Source: Tidjanibacter sp.
GTDB taxonomy: Bacteria > Bacteroidota > Bacteroidia > Bacteroidales > Rikenellaceae
NCBI GenBank assembly: GCA_017396085.1
Contig: JAFQNC010000009.1
Location: 1 to 64,000 of the forward strand
Length of the DNA stretch: 64,000 bases
Reading direction: 5' to 3'
Both the position numbers and the translations under genes were made by a program. Shown here one piece after another: positions 46,470 through 55,161 of this stretch. The notes beneath the pieces were generated by a model. The model searched no databases and had not been told where the DNA came from. It saw only the letters and a list, made by a program, of their open reading frames with translations. Each line of letters begins with the position of its first letter. The stretch's first letter is position 1.

Positions 46470-47177
46470 TTAGTTGTGCACAAGGGTGCCGTTTTTCTCG
46501 CCCTCAAGCACCTTTTGGAGGTTGCCCTCGGTGTCCATATCGAACACAATGATGGGCAGTTTGTTCTCCTTGCAGAGGGTGAATGCGGTGAGGTCCATAA
46601 TCTTCAAGCCGCGCGAGTAGACCTCGTCAAAGGTAATCTCGTCAAACTTGGTCGCTGTGGGGTCCTTCTCGGGGTCGGCGGTGTAGACTCCGTCTACGCG
46701 GGTGCCCTTCAGGAGCACCTCGGCCTCAATCTCCACACCACGCAGGGCCGAAGCACTGTCGGTGGAGAAATAGGGGTTGGAGGTGCCGCCACCGATGATA
46801 ACCACATAGCCGGCCTCCAAGTATTCGAGCGCCTTGGCCTTGGAGAAATACTCTCCAATGGGCTCCATACGGATGGATGTGAGCACCTTGGCCTTCACGC
46901 CTGCGCTCTCGAGGTGGGAGTGGAGTGCGAGGGAGTTGATGATGGTTGCAAGCATACCCATCTGGTCGCCCTTAACCCTGTCGAAACCTCGGCCCACGCC
47001 CTGCAAGCCACGGAAAATGTTGCCACCGCCAATGACGATGCCAATCTGCACACCCTGCTCCACGGCGTATTTAATCTGCTGTGTGTAGCTGTCAAGCACC
47101 TCGGTTGAGAGGCCTCGGCCACTCTCACCGGCGAGCGACTCGCCCGAGAGTTTAAGCAATATTCGTTTGTATTTCAT
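46470..47177 (-). CDS. pyrH: UMP kinase
   Basis: PyrH converts UMP to UDP with ATP in pyrimidine synthesis. Family motifs are RILLKLSGESLAGE, IGIVIGGGNIFRG, DQMGMLATIINSLAL, EYLEAGYVVIIGGGTSNPYFSTDS and KGTRVDGVYTADPEKDP. The ATG at 47177 gives the normal N-terminus (MKYKRILLKLSGES) and 235 residues; the upstream extension to 47246 is not family-like. It heads the pyrH - tlpA-like - frr group. Confidence 0.97.
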   Translation of the reverse strand: MKYKRILLKLSGESLAGESGRGLSTEVLDSYTQQIKYAVEQGVQIGIVIGGGNIFRGLQGVGRGFDRVKGDQMGMLATIINSLALHSHLESAGVKAKVLTSIRMEPIGEYFSKAKALEYLEAGYVVIIGGGTSNPYFSTDSASALRGVEIEAEVLLKGTRVDGVYTADPEKDPTATKFDEITFDEVYSRGLKIMDLTAFTLCKENKLPIIVFDMDTEGNLQKVLEGEKNGTLVHN

Positions 47178-47669
47178 AGCCAATTTGTGTTGTTTGTGTT
47201 CCATTCGGGCGCACTGCGCCATCTTACGACCACGAATATACAACATTTTTCAGAGATTTCCTACCCTCCCACAACATTTTGTTACATTTCGCCCCCTCGC
47301 AAAGGCAAAAAGGAATTCAAAATGCAAAATTCAAAATTCAAAATTGTCCCCCTCTGAGTCCCCCTCCCCTACGAAAGGGGAGGTGGGTGGGGTGGTCGAA
47401 ATTGTGCTCGGCGGCCCCGCCGAGCAGCCCGAAGGGCGGGGGCGTCTGTTTTGGGTAGGGCCAACTAAGGTCCTTAAAGCCTTTAAGGGCATTAAGGGCA
47501 TTAAGGCCCCTTAGGGCAGACGGTAGACAGCGCCTTTGGCGCAGAAGAGCGGCAGATGCCAGCCGCCAGCCTACAGCAGTCGTGGCAAGGCGCAGGCGTT
47601 GCCTGTAATTCTCAATTCTCAATTTTCAATTCTCAATTTTAATCGGTATCTTTGTGGTATAGATTGTTT
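47178..47669. repeat. Intergenic region between pyrH and dxs with the fullest copy of the composite repeat (copy B)
   Basis: No gene is present between these divergent genes. From 47318 to 47640 there are, in order, heptamers (CAAAATT)n, a palindromic CCCCTCCCC/GGGGAGG segment, the stem GCTCGGCGG/CCGCCGAGC, the GGGCGGGGGCGTCTGTTT segment, AAGGGC-type repeats at 47462-47518, a stretch (47515-47600) matching the reverse complement of 18645-18725, and heptamers CAATTCT/CAATTTT at 47608-47640. Confidence 0.8.
47647..47654 (+). promoter_or_regulatory. Predicted dxs promoter (-7 box)
   Basis: TATCTTTG matches the -7 consensus, 15 bases before the ATG, implying a very short leader. The -33 region falls inside the CAATTCT/CAATTTT heptamer repeat. 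Confidence 0.5.
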
Positions 47670-49535
47670 ATGAACGTGGAAAAACCGACCTACAAATATC
47701 TCGACCGAGTTAATTCTCCGGCCGACCTCAAAGCGCTCAAAGTGGGCGAACTGGGGGAGTATTGCGCCGAGGTGAGGGATTGGATTGTGCGCTGCTGTGC
47801 GGACAACCCGGGCCACCTCTCTTCGAGCCTTGGTGCCGTGGAGATTGCTGTGGCGGTACACTATGTGTTTGATTTTCCACAAGATAGCGTGGTGTGGGAT
47901 GTTGGCCACCAAGCCTATGCCCACAAGATTATCACCGGTCGCCGTGAGGCCTTTGCCACCCAGCGCACACGTGGGGGCATTGCCGGTTTTCCGCGTATGA
48001 GCGAGGGCGACTCGTTTGGTGCGGGCCACTCCTCGGTGTCGATTTCGGCCGCCTTTGGTATGGCCGAGGCCGCACGCATCAAGGGCGAGGAGAGCAATGT
48101 GATTGCCGTGATTGGCGATGGAGCACTCACAGGTGGGCTTGCCTTTGAGGGGCTGAACAACGCAGGAGCGAGCAATAGCGACCTGCTGGTTATCCTCAAC
48201 GACAACCGCCAGAGCATCGACACCAACGTGGGCGCACTGCGTAAGCACCTGCTGCGCATCACCTCCTCGCACAAGTACAACCGTATGAAACGCCACTTGT
48301 GGAACGGTTTGAGCCTCACTCCCCGCCTGCGCCGAATGGTGCAACTCGTGGGCCACGGGCTCAAGCGCGGGCTGCTGCACCAGAGTAACCTCTTTGAGAG
48401 CCTCAATATGCGCTACTTTGGCCCCACCAACGGACACGATGTTGTGGGCCTCGTGGATGTGCTTGCCCACCTGAAGGATATTCGTGGGCCTAAGTTGCTC
48501 CACGTGATGACCATCAAGGGCAAGGGCTACGAGCCGGCCGAGCGTGGCGATGCGGCCGTGTGGCACTCCCCGGGCAGGTTTGATGTGGCCACAGGGCAGA
48601 GGGAGCCTTCGGGCGAGGGCCCTGCCAAGTACCAATACGTCTTTGGACGTGCGCTGTTGGAGTTGGCGAAGGCTGACGAGAGGGTTGTGGGCATCACACC
48701 CGCTATGGCCACGGGATGCTCAATGAACATACTGCAAAAGGAGATGCCGGAGCGTTGCTTCGATGTGGGCATTGCAGAGGGCCACGCCGTAACCTTCTCG
48801 GCGGGCTTGGCCGCAAAGGGTATGATACCCTTCTGCAACATCTACTCCTCGTTTATGCAACGAGCCTACGATAATGTCATCCACGATGTTGCACTGCAAA
48901 ACCTCCACGTTGTGATGTGCCTCGACAGGGCAGGCATTGTGGGCGAGGACGGAGCCACCCACCACGGCGAGTTCGACTTGGCCTACTTCCGCCCCATCCC
49001 CAACCTGCGCATTGCTGCTCCTCGCAACGAACAGGAGCTGAGGGACTTGATGTACACCGCCTACCGTGGCGAGGGCCCCTTTGTCATTCGCTACCCGCGC
49101 GGACGTGCTGCGGGCGTGGGCGAGGGCCCGATGAAGGAGTTGCCCATTGGCGTGGGCGAGGTGCTCCACGAGGGCGAGGGTGTTGCCCTGCTGACGTGGG
49201 GCCACACTGCGCTGGATGGCTCCAAGGCTGTGGAGAGGGCAGCGAAGGAGGGCGTGAGCGTGTTGCACGTGGATATGAGGTGGGCCAAACCTCTGGACGA
49301 GAAGATTCTGCACCGTGTGGGCAGCAAGTTTGGGAAGGTTGTTACCGTTGAAGACGGAGTTGTGGGCGGAGGCGTTGGCAGCGCAGTGCTGGAATGGTTT
49401 GCCGACCACGGCTACAACCCAATGGTGGTGCGCTTGGGCATTGGCGATGAGTTTGTGGAGCACGGCACGGTGCCCGAACTCAAGTCGCTCTGCGGCTACG
49501 ATGCGGAGGGCATTTTCCGCGCCTTGGTGGAGTAG
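47670..49535 (+). CDS. dxs: 1-deoxy-D-xylulose-5-phosphate synthase
   Basis: Dxs condenses pyruvate and glyceraldehyde 3-phosphate, with thiamine diphosphate, as the first step of the MEP isoprenoid pathway and as precursor for thiamine and pyridoxal. Motifs include GHLSSSLGAVEIAVAVHYVF, DVGHQAYAHKIITGR, the ThDP-binding GDGALTGGLAFEGLNNAG, and the transketolase pyrimidine domain FDVGIAEGHAVTFSAGLA, followed by DRAGIVGEDGATHHG. The ATG at 47670 (MNVEKPTYKYLDRVN) gives 621 residues; an upstream in-frame ATG at 47652 overlaps the predicted -7 box and is unlikely. Confidence 0.97.
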   Translation: MNVEKPTYKYLDRVNSPADLKALKVGELGEYCAEVRDWIVRCCADNPGHLSSSLGAVEIAVAVHYVFDFPQDSVVWDVGHQAYAHKIITGRREAFATQRTRGGIAGFPRMSEGDSFGAGHSSVSISAAFGMAEAARIKGEESNVIAVIGDGALTGGLAFEGLNNAGASNSDLLVILNDNRQSIDTNVGALRKHLLRITSSHKYNRMKRHLWNGLSLTPRLRRMVQLVGHGLKRGLLHQSNLFESLNMRYFGPTNGHDVVGLVDVLAHLKDIRGPKLLHVMTIKGKGYEPAERGDAAVWHSPGRFDVATGQREPSGEGPAKYQYVFGRALLELAKADERVVGITPAMATGCSMNILQKEMPERCFDVGIAEGHAVTFSAGLAAKGMIPFCNIYSSFMQRAYDNVIHDVALQNLHVVMCLDRAGIVGEDGATHHGEFDLAYFRPIPNLRIAAPRNEQELRDLMYTAYRGEGPFVIRYPRGRAAGVGEGPMKELPIGVGEVLHEGEGVALLTWGHTALDGSKAVERAAKEGVSVLHVDMRWAKPLDEKILHRVGSKFGKVVTVEDGVVGGGVGSAVLEWFADHGYNPMVVRLGIGDEFVEHGTVPELKSLCGYDAEGIFRALVE

Positions 49536-49570
49536 CCCCACCCTATTACCACACACCGCACAGTAATAAC

Positions 49571-49605
49571 AAAAGGGTTTGGAGACATCTCCAAACCCTT
49601 TTTTG
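49571..49605. terminator. Bidirectional terminator between dxs and the envelope operon
   Basis: A perfect stem AAAAGGGTTTGGAGA / TCTCCAAACCCTTTT with a 2-base loop, followed by further T, lies between the converging dxs and 49626-51008 genes. Confidence 0.9.
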
Positions 49606-49625
49606 TCTTGATACTCTTGAGGGGA

Positions 49626-51008
49626 CTAAAATGCCCACTCTGCACGAAGAACTACATTTCCAAAAGGCTCCGGCTCAATTTCACCCCTTTCATCAATGAG
49701 GTTTCTAAGCCAAAACTGCCCATCCACAGCCATCGAAAATCGGCCAATGGCAATACCAAATGCAGGCGCGAGGTAAACTCCATCCAAACCTTTTTGAGTC
49801 AGGTTGTATGTGGTACCAATCTTTGCATTGAAGTAAGGGGAGAACTTGCTCCTGAACCAATAGAGGCGAGCATTGAAGTAGATAGGTAAAACTCTATTTA
49901 CATCAGCTTTCATCCTAGAACTGTAATGTCCATTGCATTCACCATGGTCCATCAATCCATAGCAATAACCATCATAATAATATCCATCTTGACCACAATA
50001 TAGTTCTCCTTCTTCGTGTGCAAATGTTGTCAAACCGATACCACCACCAATAAGCCAGTGAGGTGTCTTTTGCCAACCAATGATTACATCTCCCGCTGGG
50101 TAAACCGGATAAAATCCCTCTGGAAAAACCAATCCTCCCGACACAAGAACTTTCACCTTGGGACTGCGATAGGGATGGGCCCTACGCCACTCGCGCTCGG
50201 CTTTCTTCTCTGCGGCAATGCGCTCCCTCTCGGCTTGTTTTTCTGCGGCAATGCGCTCCCTCTCGGCTTGTTTTTCAGCAGCGATGCGTGCTTTTTCCTC
50301 GGCGGCACGCTCTTTCGCATCGGCCTTTGCTTTGGCCAAGGCAGCCTTTTCGGACTCCCTACGTACCCTCTCGGCCTCACGGCGCACTCTTTCGGCCTCC
50401 CTCTCGGCGGCAAGGCGAGCCTTCTCTTCGGCCCTTGCTTTGGCTAATGCCTCCCTCTCGGCTGCGATGCGCTCCTTCTCGGCTTGGATGGCCTCGGTAA
50501 TTTGGGCGGTGTTGTCGTTCTCAACCACAGGCTCCTCCACAATAAACAATTGTTTGGCCAACTCCTCGCCACCCTTGCGAATACCCTTGGCATTTGGAGC
50601 GATTTGGGTGTCCACACTCGAATCAATCTTGCCGGTGGTAACATCCACCAACTTGGCTACCAACAACATAGTGTAGTCGTCTACCATAACAGCCTCGGTG
50701 ATGAGCACATAGTCGCAACCGGACATTTCGCCCAGTTTCTTGATTTGCTCGTCATTGACAACACCGGTGCGTTGGAAATCGTGTTCGCCAAAGATGGCCG
50801 CCATATCCACTCGGTCGTAGGCTTCATAACCCGGGGTTTGGGTGATGGCGGCAGTAAGGCTGGAGCGAAGTTGCAGTTTCACACCATAGGAGACAATGCC
50901 CTCGCGGTCCACAACCTCCAAAATCGCCACCTTCTTCACGCCCTCGCCCTGCGCCAAGGCAGGCAACACAAGCAGACAGGTCAAAAGAATAGTCAATAAT
51001 CTCTTCAT
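49626..51008 (-). CDS. Envelope protein: CsgG/TolB-like N-domain, long charged coil, barrel-like C-domain
   Basis: Function unknown. A signal peptide (ending LPALAQ) precedes a domain of about 140 residues that resembles CsgG/TolB N-terminal folds (KKVAILEVVDREGIVSYGVK, GYEAYDRVDMAAIFGEHDFQ, GCDYVLITEAVMVDDYTMLL). Residues about 170-292 are a continuous charged helix of Ala/Glu/Arg/Lys with an 11-residue repeat (AEKQAERERIA) given by 33-bp DNA repeats at 50210-50275. The last 160 residues have alternating aromatic strands and end in a phenylalanine (LRAEWAF), as outer-membrane barrels do. It may span from periplasm to outer membrane. It is the last gene of a three-gene operon with an LPP20-like lipoprotein and another secreted protein. 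Confidence 0.75.
   Translation of the reverse strand: MKRLLTILLTCLLVLPALAQGEGVKKVAILEVVDREGIVSYGVKLQLRSSLTAAITQTPGYEAYDRVDMAAIFGEHDFQRTGVVNDEQIKKLGEMSGCDYVLITEAVMVDDYTMLLVAKLVDVTTGKIDSSVDTQIAPNAKGIRKGGEELAKQLFIVEEPVVENDNTAQITEAIQAEKERIAAEREALAKARAEEKARLAAEREAERVRREAERVRRESEKAALAKAKADAKERAAEEKARIAAEKQAERERIAAEKQAERERIAAEKKAEREWRRAHPYRSPKVKVLVSGGLVFPEGFYPVYPAGDVIIGWQKTPHWLIGGGIGLTTFAHEEGELYCGQDGYYYDGYCYGLMDHGECNGHYSSRMKADVNRVLPIYFNARLYWFRSKFSPYFNAKIGTTYNLTQKGLDGVYLAPAFGIAIGRFSMAVDGQFWLRNLIDERGEIEPEPFGNVVLRAEWAF
50210..50275. repeat. 33-bp tandem repeats coding for a coiled-coil
   Basis: Two nearly identical 33-base units encode the 11-residue unit AEKQAERERIA. Repeat-number change would lengthen or shorten the helix without breaking the frame. 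Confidence 0.75.
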
Positions 51009-51025
51009 CTTTTTCTTTGTTTGGT

Positions 51026-52057
51026 TTAGTTAATATATGTTTTGATTGTTTGCAAAATCTTGCTCTTCAATTCATCGTAGGCCGTGCGGGCCGCTTCGGT
51101 GTAGCCCACGGTGTGGGAGCCCTTGGCGGTAACCTCATCGGCACAAACCACTTGGCCCGTTTTGCAGTTGGTGATGGTGATGACCGCATCCGCATAGGAG
51201 GTGTAGAGCGACATTCCGCCCATATTGCGCACCTGCTGTTGGCGGGCACCGGCCACAATCTCCACGCTCCAGTCGGCCCCATCCGCCGAGGCCACAAAGT
51301 TGCAACCCTCGGCCGACAAGCCGCCCTTAATTTTGGCTCCAAAGCCCACTTGTGGGGAGCCAAAAAGGTCGGCACTGCACACAAGGTGGATGGTTTGGCC
51401 GTGGCGGCTCTCTTTCAGCCCCTGCTCCACCGTAAGGCGCAGGGCAGCACCACGCCCCGACAAGCGGCCAACAAGTGCCCCATCCAGTCCGAACAGCGAC
51501 AAGCGGGAAAGGTACTTGTCTGCCTCCTTGAGCAGGCTCTGCGCCTGTTCAAACTCTACCACGGCTCGTTTGTCGTAGCCCGTGGCGGCATACTCCTCGG
51601 CCATCTTCACTCGGCCCTCAACCTTGCTGAACAGTTGTCGCACCTCATTGAGGTAGTGTCCACACGCCGCCTGTTTGTCTATCCAAGCAATGGCCACGCC
51701 CTCGCCCGTGGTGCGGTCGTAGCGGACATCGCTCTGCACAAGTTGCAGGTCTACGTTGGTGGAGAGTGTGGAGGTCGCTTGGTAGGCCGTGTGGGTGTGT
51801 CCGTTGTGTGCCTCCTTGTTGGTGGTGCTCACGCCACTCACCTGCACCTCAATCTGGCGAGCCAAGCCCACAATGGCCGACTGGCGAAGGTTCTCGCAGA
51901 AAAGACTCTCCGAGCCACTCTTGCTGTTGTGGTCGGTGCGCACCTCGTGAAGGTATTGTGCACGATTGGAGTACTTCAACCACTCGGCAGGTAGCGACTG
52001 GGCGCACAAGGGCACCACGCACCACAAGCACAACAGCCATAAGATTTGGCGTTTCAT
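51026..52057 (-). CDS. Secreted protein of an LPP20/CsgG-type envelope operon
   Basis: I do not recognise a precise family. The signal peptide MKRQILWLLCLWCVVPLCAQ shows export. The first half (SLFCENLRQSAIVGLARQIEV, VDLQLVQSDVRYDRTTGEGVAIAWIDK) resembles LPP20-type domains, followed by a helical stretch (YDKRAVVEFEQAQSLLKEADKY) and a C-terminal beta-rich part (YTSYADAVITITNCKTGQVV, AARTAYDELKSKILQTI) like the C-terminal domain of curli-associated or LPP20 proteins. It is 343 residues and lies between the lipoprotein (36-base gap) and the CsgG-like gene (17-base gap), so the three proteins probably act in one envelope complex. Confidence 0.7.
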   Translation of the reverse strand: MKRQILWLLCLWCVVPLCAQSLPAEWLKYSNRAQYLHEVRTDHNSKSGSESLFCENLRQSAIVGLARQIEVQVSGVSTTNKEAHNGHTHTAYQATSTLSTNVDLQLVQSDVRYDRTTGEGVAIAWIDKQAACGHYLNEVRQLFSKVEGRVKMAEEYAATGYDKRAVVEFEQAQSLLKEADKYLSRLSLFGLDGALVGRLSGRGAALRLTVEQGLKESRHGQTIHLVCSADLFGSPQVGFGAKIKGGLSAEGCNFVASADGADWSVEIVAGARQQQVRNMGGMSLYTSYADAVITITNCKTGQVVCADEVTAKGSHTVGYTEAARTAYDELKSKILQTIKTYIN

Positions 52058-52093
52058 ACTCTTCTTGCTCTTTGGGGTGATATGAAAAGGGGA

Positions 52094-52711
52094 CTAATTA
52101 CCCTTGGCGGCCGAAAGAATGGCCTGATTTATCTCAACAAACTCCTTCAACTCCGACTCGGTGAGGTTGTTGGGGCGGAACTCGCCGGCGTTGGCCAGCA
52201 GCGAGTTGAACTTGTCGCCACGGATGCCCACCTTTGCGGTTACGGAGTACATACGCGTTGCGGGGTTATACTCCACGGTGGCGGTGCCAAAAGGCTCGCA
52301 ACCTTTGGTGAGCGAAGAACTAACCTGCTCCCAGTGCGACCTCAAAGCAATTTGCACGGCACCATTGTTCTGCAATGCACCACGCTCCGACTCGGCCCTA
52401 ACGGCATTGTTCAACACACGAGAAATGGTCGCATAGGCCTCGCCCTGCGCCATCTCCAAGGCAATCTGCTTGTTGTCGGCCGTGGCTGTGCCTGCATACC
52501 ATTTATAGGGGCGTTTGATGATTTGAGCGCCATCATCACTCAACGATTCAACCATCTCGATACCCTGCATTTTCACCTCCTCGACAACGACTTTCTCGCC
52601 CTCAAGGTTGGTTGCTCCATAGCGGCTGATGGTGGTGGTTGCTGTGGGTTTGGTCGTGCCACACGAAGCAAGGAGTGCAGCGCAAGCAATGAAAGAAAAC
52701 AGCTTCTTCAT
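52094..52711 (-). CDS. LPP20-like lipoprotein
   Basis: A lipoprotein signal (lipobox LLASCGTT) precedes a 185-residue body that includes KRPYKWYAGTATADNKQIAL, EAYATISRVLNNAVRAESER and CEPFGTATVEYNPATRMYSV, a pattern like LPP20 family envelope lipoproteins. It is the first gene of the three-gene envelope operon. The predicted transcript could begin about 290 bases upstream. Confidence 0.7.
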   Translation of the reverse strand: MKKLFSFIACAALLASCGTTKPTATTTISRYGATNLEGEKVVVEEVKMQGIEMVESLSDDGAQIIKRPYKWYAGTATADNKQIALEMAQGEAYATISRVLNNAVRAESERGALQNNGAVQIALRSHWEQVSSSLTKGCEPFGTATVEYNPATRMYSVTAKVGIRGDKFNSLLANAGEFRPNNLTESELKEFVEINQAILSAAKGN

Positions 52712-53060
52712 AATACAAATAGGGTTTTACGCAAAAAACCGTAGCAACTCCTCCTATGGTCAAACTCTTTCTATTAAAACAAGAAAGTGTGGAGCTGATT
52801 AGTTTATCTTTCGGAGGTTCTGGAATACCTTGCACAAATAAACAATACCCCACACTCGTATTGAATGCAGGGTACAGAACACCCCGAATTAAGCAATACG
52901 AAGTGACGAGCGTGTTGTTTCCCTTGTGCAATGAAATTTTCCAGATTTCCGAAAGGGTGAAACTAATACACTTTCATCAAAAAAATATGTACACCACGAT
53001 AAGGTGGTCCGCAAAGTTAATGATTTTTATTTACAAAACACTCCTTTGGGCACAAAAAAG
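52712..53060. other. Long non-coding upstream region of the envelope operon
   Basis: No convincing gene lies here. A minus-strand -7 box TAACTTTG (53012-53019) would create a leader of nearly 300 bases for the LPP20-like gene, and a small hairpin ACCAC/GTGGT (52993-53008) falls at its start. A plus-strand open frame at 52756-53106 has no family likeness and runs into the upp terminator. Confidence 0.4.
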
Positions 53061-53092
53061 GGTGCGCACCCCATCGGCACACACCCTTCTAT
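53052..53092 (-). terminator. Terminator of upp
   Basis: On the minus strand the stem AAGGGTGTGTGC / GTGCGCACCCTT (mostly paired) is followed by TTTTTTG, about 36 bases past the upp stop codon. Confidence 0.7.
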
Positions 53093-53127
53093 ATATAAAT
53101 AGGTAAATTCTCTACTCTCTCCCCCCT

Positions 53128-53781
53128 CTATCCGAGTTTGGAGCCGTAGGCCAAGTCGCCCGCATCGCCCAAGCCGGGGATGATGTAGCTCTGGGCCGTC
53201 AGTTCGGCATCCACCGAAGCACACCAAATGTGGGTGCCGTGGGGAAGATGTTTGGTCGCATACTCAACACCCTCCTCGCTCGCAATGACCGCAGCCACGT
53301 GCAGTTCCTTGGGGGTCCCTCCCTTCGCAACAAGGGCCTCATAGGAGTAGACCAGCGAGGTACCAGTGGCCAACATCGGGTCCACAAGCAGCAGCACCTT
53401 GCCCTCCAACTCGCCACACGAAATGTACTCCACCTTAACCTCAAAGGAGCCATCTTTGTGGTGTTTGCGGTAGGCCGACACAAAAGCGTTGTTGGCATTA
53501 TCAAAGTAGTTCAAAAATCCCTGATGGAAAGGCAAGCCCGCACGCAAAATCGTGGCCAGCACAACCTCGTCATTGCACAGCATAACCTCAGCCTCACCCA
53601 GAGGTGTCTCCACAATGCGGGGCGAATAGTCCAGAGTGCGGCTTATCTCATAGGCGCAAATCTCCGCAATCCTCTCAAGGTTGCGGCGAAAACGCATACT
53701 GTCCTTCTGCACGTTCACATCGCGCAACTCGGCCAAAAACTTGTTGAGAACAGAACTCTCTTTGTCCAAAATGTGTACCAT
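53128..53781 (-). CDS. upp: Uracil phosphoribosyltransferase
   Basis: Upp makes UMP from uracil and PRPP (pyrimidine salvage). The PRPP-binding loop VLLLVDPMLATGTSLVYS and the uracil-binding C-terminal region YIIPGLGDAGDLAYG are present, as is LATILRAGLPFHQGFLNYFD. At 217 residues it matches the family. It follows hflX by 61 bases on the same strand and may be co-transcribed with it. Confidence 0.95.
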   Translation of the reverse strand: MVHILDKESSVLNKFLAELRDVNVQKDSMRFRRNLERIAEICAYEISRTLDYSPRIVETPLGEAEVMLCNDEVVLATILRAGLPFHQGFLNYFDNANNAFVSAYRKHHKDGSFEVKVEYISCGELEGKVLLLVDPMLATGTSLVYSYEALVAKGGTPKELHVAAVIASEEGVEYATKHLPHGTHIWCASVDAELTAQSYIIPGLGDAGDLAYGSKLG

Positions 53782-53842
53782 ATACCTTTGTGTTTGAGTT
53801 GTTTAGTGTCGCTTTCGTGCTTTAACTCCGCCCCCCCAACGT

Positions 53843-55075
53843 CTAATAGAGGAAGTTGTTGAACGGATACCTGCCGGCGTGTATCTCCCTGACCATACCG
53901 TAGAGGTCCGAGCGGAATTTGTCTATGTTTGCCTTGTTCAGTGCCGAGATGAAGATGCAGGGAGTGTTGGCCTTCGCTATCCAACTGCGCTGCAACTCCT
54001 CCAACGAGATGTTCTCCCTCGTGGCCGGAGTGAGGTCGTCTTCCTCCTTCGGAGTCCAAGTGTAGGCGTCAATCTTGTTGAAGACCAAAAATACCGGCTT
54101 ATCGCTCGCACCGATGTCCGCCAAGGTCTGCTTCACCACGTTGATGTGGTCCTCAAAGGCGGGGTGCGAAATGTCCACAACGTGAATAAGCAGGTCGGCC
54201 TCCCTAACCTCGTCAAGTGTCGATTTGAATGCCTCCACAAGTTGGGTGGGTAGTTTGCGGATGAAGCCCACGGTGTCCGACATCAAAAACGGAAGGTTGT
54301 CAAAAACCACCTTACGCACCGTGGTGTCGAGCGTGGCAAAGAGTTTGTTCTCGGCAAACACATCGCTCTTACTGATGAGGTTCATCAGCGTGGACTTACC
54401 CACGTTGGTGTATCCCACCAGCGCAACCCTCACCATCGCCCCTCGATTGCTGCGCTGCACTGCCATCTGGCGGTCAATCTTCTTGAGCTCCTCCTTGAGT
54501 TTGGAGATGTTGTTGCGCACCACCCTTCGGTCGGTCTCAATCTCCCTCTCACCGGCACCACCACGGGTACCCGTGCCACCCCTCTGGCGTTCCAAGTGGG
54601 TCCACATACCCGTCAGTCGGGGCAACATATACTCATACTGCGCCAATTTCACCTGCGTCTTGGCATAGGCCGTGCGGGCCCTCTGCACAAAGATGTCCAG
54701 AATGAGGCGTGTGCGGTCGGAAATACGGCGGCCGATGGCCTTCTCAATGTTGCGCGTCTGCGAAGGCGAGAGTTCGTCATCAAAGATAACCACATCTATC
54801 TCGTTCTCCTCACACCAAGCACCAATCTCCTCCAACTTACCCGGGCCCACAAAGTAGCGGCTGTCGGGCGTGGGGAGTTTCTGCACAAAGCGGTGGGCGG
54901 TAACAATGTGGGCAGTCTCGGCGAGAAATTCCAACTCGTCAAGATACTCCTCCACCTGCGCCATAGGTTGCCTATCGCGGCACACAGCCACCAACACGGC
55001 CCTCTCGTAGTCGCACTCCGTCTTATTTACCACTTTCTCCTTCTCTGCTGCCATACAACTCTTCGCCGGCCCCAA
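53843..55075 (-). CDS. hflX: GTPase HflX
   Basis: HflX is a ribosome-binding GTPase that rescues and splits stalled ribosomes. The N-terminal HflX domain (DSRYFVGPGKLEEIGAWCEE, VIFDDELSPSQTRNIEKAIG, RTRLILDIFVQRARTAYAK) is followed by the glycine-rich GGTGTRGGAGEREIETDRR segment and a G domain with ALVGYTNVGKST (P-loop), DTVGF (G3) and FNKID (G4). Translation may start at 55075 or at the second ATG (MAAEKEKV, 55054). The 410-residue length is typical. Confidence 0.95.
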   Translation of the reverse strand: MGPAKSCMAAEKEKVVNKTECDYERAVLVAVCRDRQPMAQVEEYLDELEFLAETAHIVTAHRFVQKLPTPDSRYFVGPGKLEEIGAWCEENEIDVVIFDDELSPSQTRNIEKAIGRRISDRTRLILDIFVQRARTAYAKTQVKLAQYEYMLPRLTGMWTHLERQRGGTGTRGGAGEREIETDRRVVRNNISKLKEELKKIDRQMAVQRSNRGAMVRVALVGYTNVGKSTLMNLISKSDVFAENKLFATLDTTVRKVVFDNLPFLMSDTVGFIRKLPTQLVEAFKSTLDEVREADLLIHVVDISHPAFEDHINVVKQTLADIGASDKPVFLVFNKIDAYTWTPKEEDDLTPATRENISLEELQRSWIAKANTPCIFISALNKANIDKFRSDLYGMVREIHAGRYPFNNFLY

Positions 55076-55161
55076 AATGATTATCTGAAAAAAAGGGGAA
55101 CTTTTTACAAATAGTCCCCCTCCTAAATTTGTCTATTTTCCTACGTGTCCGAAACCGACCA

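Noticed and set aside
52756..53106. 116-codon plus-strand open frame between the envelope operon and upp
   Set aside because: It has no family likeness or start context, overlaps the upp terminator, and lies in the probable promoter and leader region of the minus-strand operon.
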